This document shows, one piece after another, positions 56,819 to 64,000 of a DNA stretch of 64,000 bases. The stretch covers positions 1 through 64,000 of the forward strand of contig WOGZ01000057.1 in assembly GCA_009733775.1 (NCBI GenBank), given 5' to 3'. The notes under the pieces were generated by a model. That model did no database searches. It had not been told where the DNA came from and was given only the letters and a program-made list of their open reading frames with translations. How positions within the stretch are numbered: position 1 is the first letter of the stretch; each line of letters starts with the position of its first letter. This DNA comes from Alectoria sarmentosa (taxonomy: Eukaryota > Ascomycota > Lecanoromycetes > Lecanorales > Parmeliaceae). The translations under genes were made by a program, and so were the position numbers.

Positions 56819-59499
56819 ATGCCTTTCTCGGCCAGCCAAATCAAGTCCGAGGCATGGCAATCGGCCGTCCAACGATACATGGCTTCACTGCCAAACGCCC
56901 AGAAGGCTGCATTCAAGGTCCCAGCAAATGCAGGCATGTGCTTAGATATGATCATTCAGGCACAGGGACGGAAGAAAGGCTTCTCCCGACTTCTGGAGCT
57001 TCTTCGACCCTTGATCGACCCCCTTAAGCGCTTCGAGGCCGCCATAGATGTCATCATGCAGACCCATGGAGGGGTAGCCAGTCCAATATGGGGCCCTTTA
57101 CGCATAGCCATCACAATGGCAAGCGACCATTTCAAGACGTTGGAGAGTCTGGCCATGATTTTGTATAGAGTAGTCGGCTCACTCGAGAGATTCTCCAACT
57201 ATGAGACGTTGTTCAAGACAGACCCTGCAGTCCAAAAGGCTATCGGCGCCTTGTACGGAGATCTCATCGATTTTTGTACTCGGGTGGTTCAATTCCATTC
57301 TCGATCCTCGCTTCGCGCCATGGTGACTTCGTTCGACAAGGACTTCCGCGATGTTTCCGAGCACATCAATTTTCACAGTGCTGAGATAGATTGGGCAGCC
57401 AATGCAGCAAATATTGAAGAGAGTCAAAGAGCGAGACTGCTCGAAGAGGAGACTAGACAAGGTAAGGAAGTAACATTGTCCGTTCATCTATTGCTTCAAA
57501 CATACCTTGCCGGTTTGTCCATGGTCTTCGGCCGCTACATTGCCTATCCTTTGCTGAAACTCAGATGCCGTTCAGTCCAAATGCAGAACAATGTTCAACG
57601 TTGGCTCTCGCCCTCGAATGTACAAGATGATCTGTATAGACATCAGCTCGAGTGCATGCCCGGATCATGTGATTGGATCCTCGAAGCTCCCCAAGTCCGA
57701 GACTGTCTCAACTCCAAGCGCTCTACCACGATGAGGATACTGGGTCGTCCGGGAACCGGCAAAACGGTCTTGGCGTCTTTCCTTGTTAATTATCTGGCGG
57801 AGCAGAACGAAAAGAACGTACTTTACTTTTTCTGCAAAGCCGGTGATACGGAAAAGCGGGAAACCACGCATATTCTACGAACTTTGCTCTCCCAGCTTCT
57901 CCTCATCGATAAAATGTTGTACCACGATGTTGAGCGCTTGTACACGAAAAGTGGTCGTGCAACGGCGGATTCTTATGTCGACGTATACGCTGCGCTTCTC
58001 CTTGCCCTCTCAAAGACCACAAGACCAATCTACATCTTGATCGATGCAGTTGACGAATCCCAAGATCCCGAGATTTTCCTTCAGGCGCTTTTTGAGGCGC
58101 AACGTGTCTCGGGAGGGAGATTGATCATGTTAATCACTAGTCGTCAAATGCACTTGCCCTTTTCCTTTGACGAGGATCTGGTATTCGATTCGAAAACGAC
58201 GAACCAGCCTATCCAAAAATACGTCGATCACCGAGTACTACAGTTGAAGACACTCTCTGACGGAGTACTTGGGCTGATAGTAGTTCGTCAGATAACCCGC
58301 GCGGCGTAGGTTCACTTTTTGGAGCATTTTCTTCTGGTTCAGACCGCGATTTGAATCGCGACGCATGTCTTACGAGCAAGAAGCTCGCTTTACTCCCAAC
58401 AACTGTCTAAAGATCCAATTTCTCATCTCAAAGAAGTCATGCTAAGTCCGGGGTGTGCAGGGACGGCTTATGGCTTTATGCCCGACTTATGTTGGATGAG
58501 ATAGAAAGATTACCCAGTGCAGCACTCATTCAACGTCATCTACGGAACATCCCTCAAGGACTGACACAACTATACACTCAAATATTGAGATCGAAAGAGT
58601 CAACATTTACGGCAATAGATTTAAAATTCGGGCAACAAGTGTTGCTATGGTTTGACGTTAGCGATTACTTGCCAGCATTCCTGCCTACCTCTTATGTGGA
58701 TTACGAGACGTTGGTTCTGGTTCTCCAGAAAGTTAACTTTGGACAGCCTCTCTTCGACCCAGCAGAGTTGGTGTCGAGACTGTGCTCTCCCTTAATGCGA
58801 GTGGATGGTTTCAAACAAGTCGAGGGAATGCCTTCCATCCACGAGTATCAGATAAGCCCAGCTCATCATACAGCGGACCAGTACATCAAAGAAAGCCAGA
58901 ATCTGCCTGCTGCTAATTTGCCCTCGATGTTGAGACCAAGGAGATTACGGCTGCTCCATCGATGCGCCACAGCCATTTGGTACTTCACTGCTTGCGAGAC
59001 GTCTGCCACGCATGTTCAGAACCTCCGGGATGATCCCGAAAGAGATTCCTATGGTTCATACTTTGAAATGACTTATGGAATATGGAATGCTTTACACCTC
59101 ACTCGCCTGCCAACGGATCTCCACGAGCATGAAATCAAGGAAGCAACGACTCTACTGCAAGAAGTCACGCAGTATTTAAGCTCTGGACAGTGTTTGAGAT
59201 GGGTAGAGACAGCCATGATCATCAACTATGTCGGTAAATGGAGCAAATTGCTCCTCAATGCCGAAACAGGCCTCGCAATCGCGACAGAAAACGGCGATCT
59301 GACGAGTATTCCAGCCTTCCGGACTTACCAACACGTTCGAGTGACCTTCCTGAGCGACTATGTCTACGTGCTGCAGGCCACAGGGCCAGACTATTTTCCA
59401 TCCAGGAATCCTCCCTTAATACCAGACGGGTTCCACACCCGGCCACTAGCGGTCAAAATGTTGGAAATTGGCCAAAAATGGCAGCAAGTGCATCAGTGA
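56819..59499 (+). CDS. NACHT-type STAND (NLR-like) protein
   Basis: Signal-transduction ATPase of the fungal NLR type, 841 aa. Exon 1 56819-58305 and exon 2 58461-59499 are joined by a 155-nt intron (GTAGGT donor, TGCTAAG branch-like site, TGCAG acceptor) that removes in-frame stops and gives ITRAADGLWLYARLMLDEIERLP, the usual segment after the NACHT core. The N-terminal ~280 residues (LLRPLIDPLKRFEAAIDVIMQTHGG...WGPLRIAITMASDHFKTLE) match the helical N-terminal domain of many fungal STAND proteins. Walker A is GRPGTGKTV (~309); Walker B is YILIDAVDES (~403); a TSR sensor-like triad follows. After the winged-helix-like region (~550-610) no ankyrin, WD40 or TPR repeats are visible before the stop, so the protein may lack a repeat sensor or end early. 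It is divergent from the patatin gene, an arrangement seen in incompatibility loci. Confidence 0.88.
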
Positions 59500-61726
59500 G
59501 ATGGGTCGAATTCAAATTCACCTCCTTTGGCTTTGACGACCTTGACATATCACGTCATCAGAGCAACGAAGGCGTATTTTGGAAGGTAGGACTCAATTGA
59601 AGCCGACGTCGCAAAGCTGAATTCAATAATTAGCGGACGAGGTTGGCGATTGGCCGAGGGCATTGAGTACTTGAGAATCGACGGAATGTCTAGCAGGGGA
59701 GAGACTGCCAGAACCTTCTTCTCCTTGAGAGCAGAGGTCAGGGCAGCAAGGACCCTTCCTGCGCTCAGTTTATGGCCTTGAGAAGCATCAATGATCAATT
59801 TTAGGCGCGCTCAACTCAAGACCCAAACGTAGTTCGGTGCTAGTCCTGGGAGTAGCACGGTGCTAATTGTTGGGTTACCAGTCGGCTGAGATGTTTGGAT
59901 CGCTTCGCGGGTGACAAATCAGCGCGCACCTCCCGAATTCTACGAAGCTCCACAACTTCGAGAAAATAAGGTGTTGTTTGAAGATCTTGTGCACGACCTG
60001 TGTACAGATACATTGTTGGGACCCTTTGCACTGCAAAGATTTTTCAATCAGAGTAACAGTCGGAAACGATCGCCTCTTGGGTCGATGGGGGTAAAGGGTC
60101 TATTTTGTCACGGACGGGTCTCAAGTTCTTCTTCGAGAGATCTTCGGGCTTCGCTTTTTTGTAGAATTAGCTAATGAAGGTGAGCTGAGACTCTTCTCAG
60201 CGTTACACCTGCCAGAAAGCTGACTACCAGCCTACTACTTGAATCGCGCTTTGTGAGATGGTGCTCATAGAACGCTCCGTGGCTTGCAGGAAGGTACAAC
60301 TCATTCGATCCTTTTGTCTCCATCACACCGTAGTGAAACGACTTTTATTTGGGCACCGAACAATCCGTGCCGGGTTTGAATACTTCTATACATGTTCCGA
60401 GACCTTCTGTATAATACTTGATCTCACTGCTCCATTCAAAAAGAGACACATCCAAGATCAAACACGTTCCATCAATACCCGAGGAACATTTTTCGCAAAG
60501 CTCTTGTTTTAGTTAATTGTAGCACGTTATTGAGGGAAATACTCGAAAGTCGAACAACAAAAAATTAATCAAAGGCCGTGCCCTCTTCCCAACCGAGAAA
60601 GTAAATCAAAGCCTCAGAGTTGGTGGAGAATGGCGGGACCACATCTCTACAAAAGAACCAAGTCACGAGGAAGCAATCCAATAAAACTGAGAACAGCAAG
60701 GCGAGCAGGCACTACCCCGCATCTCTCTTCACATATGCATCATCAATGCGTCTTCAAGGGGTATATTCAATTGATGCGCGCTTTTGCCTATCGTCCGCTT
60801 TTTTGACTTTGCCCTGCCCTGAAGATATGCAACGCTCTTGGCGTCGAAACCTCTCCAGCTGTAGTGTTCCTGGCGGTCAAGTCTCAAGACTCGCAACATT
60901 CTTTGTAGACTATTATTCTCTCCGAACGTGCGACTTTTTGAGAAGTTCCTCATCCGAAAGTGCAACGCTTTCGGAGGACCGTCTCTTATAGAAGCGTGAG
61001 TAAAGCTTTCATGAAGAGCGGAAGCCACTTGATCAATCTGTCGCATATCCAGGGACGACTCCTCTGAGACTTTGGTGTCTTTGTTATGGATGAAGCCTCT
61101 AGACCTGGGAGATTTGAGGGACAATGGCCGTACGGATATCTCGAGCTGTGACATCTCAAGGTATTTATGTATTGGATATATGTGACCGTTTTGGGGAAGA
61201 AGCCTCGAGACCTGTGACTATTTCAGGCCTATAAATGTCAATATGTGATCATTCAAGCAACTTTTTCTGTAAACATGTGGCGAAGTTAGAGATGAAGCCA
61301 CTCAGTGTGCCTATTCTTCAGATAGAAATCCGTACAGATCTATGTCGTTGCTATAGAAGGAGCCACTCAACGTGTTACAATTTTGAAGATCATTCCCATA
61401 AACATGTCATGTCTTTGGGCGTGAAGCCCGCATTGACTTCACATCGTGAACAGTGAATGAGAAAAGATGACTCAAATCGAACCTGTGAATCGAAGTGGTG
61501 AAGCGGACGGGTGAATCGAAGCATGAAAGTGAATTCCGCTGGCGTGGAGCTAGTGAGTATATCTTCTCCGTCTGAGCTCCATCGACCTTCCTCCATCCCA
61601 CACATCTCTGACCTTGACCCCCCCCTAGGTTACTTAAAGTCTCTGATGAGAGTATACTAACATAACATACAAGGCAAGGGTCCACCCCTTAAATTTAGCA
61701 AGACGCACCGAGCGAAACATCTTTGA
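59500..61726. other. 2.2-kb region without a confirmed gene
   Basis: A minus-strand frame at 59550-59798 reads SQGHKLSAGRVLAALTSALKEKK..., faintly like the GHQLQSGKVLAV segment of the patatin protein. Another minus-strand frame, 60729-61154 (141 codons), has no match I know. 61180-61480 contains loosely repeated words (GAAGCCACTCA, AAACATGT, GATCATTC) suggesting an old tandem repeat upstream of the F-box gene. Confidence 0.4.
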
Positions 61727-62275
61727 ATGCCCGCCGCAACCCTCTTCAGCCTTCCGGTCGAGATGGTAGCCGAGATAGCATCCCACCTACCCGCAGCCTC
61801 CATTGCGAACATGCGCCTCGCATGCCGCGAACTCCACGCCGTCACCAATCCCGCGCCACCGCTCAGCAAAAGAGCCTGGCGCCGTTTCCACCGCAGTTTC
61901 GAAGACGGCGCGCGGCGCACGAAAGCGCCCATCCACCTGGCCTGCACGAGGTGCATGAAGCTGCTGAAGCCGTCTAGCTTCCAAGACAGCCAGGCCAAAC
62001 GCAGGTGCGACAGGCTGGATGGACGGGTCTGCTTCAAGTGTGGGGTCATGGAGGGCTATTATAACGTCCGCGATTTTCGCCACCAGAAGGAGGTGTGTTT
62101 CTCTTGCTTTGGGTGTCCGGAGCCGAAGAAGAGGGAGGAAGAGGCGGTGTATGCTTTTCGAGAACCGGGACTTCCGATTCGGGATGGGGTTGGTCAGGCG
62201 GATAAGGGGGGCAAAAGATGGTGCAAGGAGTGTTGGAGGGTGGTGACGATGTATGTGAATGCTAGACTGGTCTGA
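61727..62275 (+). CDS. F-box-like protein with Cys-rich C-terminus (copy 1)
   Basis: Single exon, 182 aa. The N-terminus LFSLPVEMVAEIASHLPAASIANMRLACRELHAV is an F-box-like helix set (LP.E...I..HL....I...RL.CR), the domain that binds Skp1 in SCF ubiquitin ligases. After a basic linker come Cys pairs CTRCMKLL, VCFKCGVMEG, VCFSCFGCPEP and WCKECWRVV, a pattern seen in many small fungal F-box proteins and likely to bind zinc. There is no substrate-binding repeat domain. The next gene, 0.9 kb downstream in the same orientation, has the same layout with little sequence identity, so the two look like an old tandem duplication. F-box identity rests on the first 35 residues. Confidence 0.8.
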   Translation: MPAATLFSLPVEMVAEIASHLPAASIANMRLACRELHAVTNPAPPLSKRAWRRFHRSFEDGARRTKAPIHLACTRCMKLLKPSSFQDSQAKRRCDRLDGRVCFKCGVMEGYYNVRDFRHQKEVCFSCFGCPEPKKREEEAVYAFREPGLPIRDGVGQADKGGKRWCKECWRVVTMYVNARLV

Positions 62276-63200
62276 AGTTGGGTCGAAACTTTCGCTGTGT
62301 GACCGAATATTTGTGATCAAAGCTGTGAAATGGCATTGAGATAGTGATTGGAGACACGAGCGATGGTGCGAGAGCGGATCAATATGATGGGAAAGAAGCA
62401 GCTTAACTTAACAGAGCTGGAGGGCAGACACTGACAAATGTATTTCGTGGAAGGAAAGCTGCTCATAGGGAAATTCTGTACGAAGGGGATAGCAGGAAAA
62501 TCTTGTACATTAGACGACATGAGACCCTCCGATAGACGTGGCAATCGAAAAGCCTGCGTGCGAAAAGAGTTGAAGCCTTGCAGACATAAGCCAAGCTTAG
62601 CCGTCCAACAATTAACATCTTTCCGAGATTATATCGCAAAGAAAATAAGCGATGAGATTCTACTCCACTAATCTCCAGTAGCAATTCAGAAAGAATAGAT
62701 GGGGAAGACCAATGAGCAAAAGCACGTAATATCGAAAGCAGAAGCACTGTGCATCGAATAGTGAGTGGTCTTTAACAGTGAATTTCAGAAGTGAAGTGCA
62801 ACTGTGAATTGGAGGTGAAGCACCAAGGCCGTCCTTCCTATCATTTAATCTCCAAAATCGAACTCTCTCTCCTAAAGCATCGACTCACTCTCAATATCGG
62901 TCTTCCACGTTGCGCCAACTTCTTTTCCTCTTGCACGTCTCCACTAGGCCGCATCTCTGATCACTGTCATTTCTACAGGTGAGAATGATGCAACTGCCAT
63001 TACTCAATCCAAAAGGGCAAATTGAGTGAGTGTTGTGTCACTGCGTGAGTAACATGAGGCACAAACCACAACATCACAACAGATTGGAAAGCATAGGGGC
63101 CAGGATGAGGCGTATAAAGAAGCAAGGGTAAAGACGTCCTCCGTTTTCATGTGCAGTGGAGGAAGCACTAATTCTGAGTAGCAAATCTCCGCTCCTGGAC
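62276..63200. other. Spacer between the two F-box genes
   Basis: Short frames on both strands with no supported product. It includes the 5' region of the second F-box gene, where ATG at 63149 opens a short frame in another phase. Confidence 0.5.
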
Positions 63201-63737
63201 ATGCCTCCAGAGCTACAGAGCATGATTGCGAAAAATCTCGACGCCGTCTCTCTTTGCAATCTCAAGCTCGTCTGCAAGGGTATTGACACGTGGACCAAGG
63301 ATTCGCCCAAGCTATCGGCTTCGGAATGGGAACAGTACCATTCAGTTTTTGAGACGTATGCTCGCAAGCGCCGCAAGCTCCAGACCCTCGGCTGTTCAGA
63401 CTGCAAGAAACTTTTGAACAAGGGCCTCTTCAGCGATGCAGCAGTACATAAGATGCTCAACAAGGGCCGTCTGTGTATCAGCTGTGCGATCCAAAAGGGA
63501 TCTCATGACAAGAAGCGCAACTTCATGGTTGAGAAAAGGGAGGTTTTTGGATGTCGAGGGTGTCAGGAAGCGAAGCCGCCGGGCGAGGAGGACACATGCT
63601 TGGTGGATAACGCTCGTTGGTTTGAGGACTTCCCTGAAATTGACACCGGTAGCTTCGTTGCTTCGCGTGGGGGTCGATGGTGTCATCGTTGCTGGAAAAT
63701 CGTCAAAAACTACCGCTCGCTGGACAAGTCACCATAA
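63201..63737 (+). CDS. F-box-like protein with Cys-rich C-terminus (copy 2)
   Basis: About 178 aa from the ATG at 63201 (MPPELQSMIAKNLDAVSLCNLKLVCKGID), which begins with the F-box-like helices. The frame stays open 45 nt further upstream without another ATG, so a spliced 5' exon is possible. The C-terminal part repeats the layout of the previous gene: CSDCKKLL, LCISCAIQKGSHDKKRNFMVEKREVFGCRGCQEAKPP and WCHRCWKIVKNY, against CTRCMKLL, VCFKCGVMEG...VCFSCFGCPEP and WCKECWRVV. The matched order and spacing of the Cys pairs and of the final Trp-Cys-x2-Cys-Trp show common descent. Substrates are unknown. Confidence 0.78.
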   Translation: MPPELQSMIAKNLDAVSLCNLKLVCKGIDTWTKDSPKLSASEWEQYHSVFETYARKRRKLQTLGCSDCKKLLNKGLFSDAAVHKMLNKGRLCISCAIQKGSHDKKRNFMVEKREVFGCRGCQEAKPPGEEDTCLVDNARWFEDFPEIDTGSFVASRGGRWCHRCWKIVKNYRSLDKSP

Positions 63738-64000
63738 TGACGCAGCAATCTCGGGTTCTAGGCTGACAGACTCGGCTGTTGGCGGGTAGTTCCCTGCAGT
63801 GTGCATTTGCGTTGGTGAGAGCCTTTGCCCTATCAGCCTTCGGAGGACCGACTTGCAAGTTGAAAACGTGTTCTTCAATTGCAAATATCCTTGAAAACAG
63901 CAGCAATGCAGCAGACTGCGCTGGTAAACGAGATGGGGAATCTCAAATGAGGTTGTCATTCAGGTACTCAATGAAAGAACTCCGAATCCTGGCCTTCGGA
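63738..64000. other. Downstream flank
   Basis: No gene recognised; the minus-strand frames here are antisense to the end of the F-box gene or too short to judge. Confidence 0.5.

Noticed and set aside
58306..58460. Stop codons between the two halves of the NACHT gene taken as pseudogenisation
   Set aside because: A 155-nt intron with good borders joins the halves into the expected AADGLWLYARLML segment.

Overview
The window looks like a contig from a filamentous ascomycete (Pezizomycotina). The genes carry short spliceosomal introns of about 50-130 nt with recoverable GT...AG borders and CTAAC/CTGAC-like branch sites. They include families diagnostic of these fungi: a SIN-pathway Cdc14, a group I G-alpha, a copper-fist regulator, fungal C2H2 factors, a NACHT-type STAND protein and Cys-rich F-box proteins. 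Gene sense and spacing suggest a Dothideomycete-like genome, but nothing here fixes the class. All exon models were built by hand from reading frames, splice borders and family knowledge; there is no transcript evidence.

Layout. 0.4-2.8 kb: five-exon C2H2 factor (-). 5.9-6.8 kb: cdc14 (-), with a 971-bp element bearing 66-bp terminal inverted repeats (7058-8028) about 280 bp upstream of its start. 8.6-8.7 kb: fragment resembling RNA polymerase III subunit RPC9. 9.2-11.4 kb: decayed copy of a conserved fungal gene. 12.05-12.18 kb: tRNA-Phe-like gene whose D-loop is interrupted by 58 nt. 15.5-16.7 kb: GGPP synthase (+). 19.8-20.5 kb: glutathione-peroxidase-type peroxidase (+). 20.6-21.8 kb: metaxin/Tom37-like protein (-). 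23.4-23.7 kb: second, diverged element of the 7-kb type. 24.1-25.8 kb: copper-fist transcription factor (+). 26.6-29.2 kb: 877-aa conserved protein (+), convergent with the Hcs1/IGHMBP2 helicase (29.5-31.9 kb, -). 32.3-32.4 kb: long perfect hairpin. 33.1-35.1 kb: second C2H2 factor (-). 35.2-40.8 kb: no recognisable gene. 40.8-41.7 kb: Use1 SNARE (+). 42-43.9 kb: low-complexity and AT-rich sequence with an assembly gap. 43.9-45.1 kb: Smr-domain protein (-). 46.3-47.7 kb: G-alpha (-). 50.4-55.5 kb: 12-exon, 1496-aa multidomain patatin protein (-). 56.8-59.5 kb: NACHT STAND protein (+), divergent from it. 61.7-63.7 kb: tandem pair of Cys-rich F-box genes (+).

Most of the window is housekeeping or signalling: cytokinesis, isoprenoids, redox, outer mitochondrial membrane, copper, ER retrograde SNARE, G protein and helicase. 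The exception is 50.4-59.5 kb. There a NACHT signal-transduction ATPase is paired head-to-head with a zinc-finger/P-loop NTPase/RING/patatin/SH3 protein. Fungal immunity or heterokaryon-incompatibility loci often combine NLR and lipase-like modules. In the splice model the patatin nucleophile serine is replaced by glycine at a codon split by an intron, so the pair may be a degenerate or non-enzymatic version.
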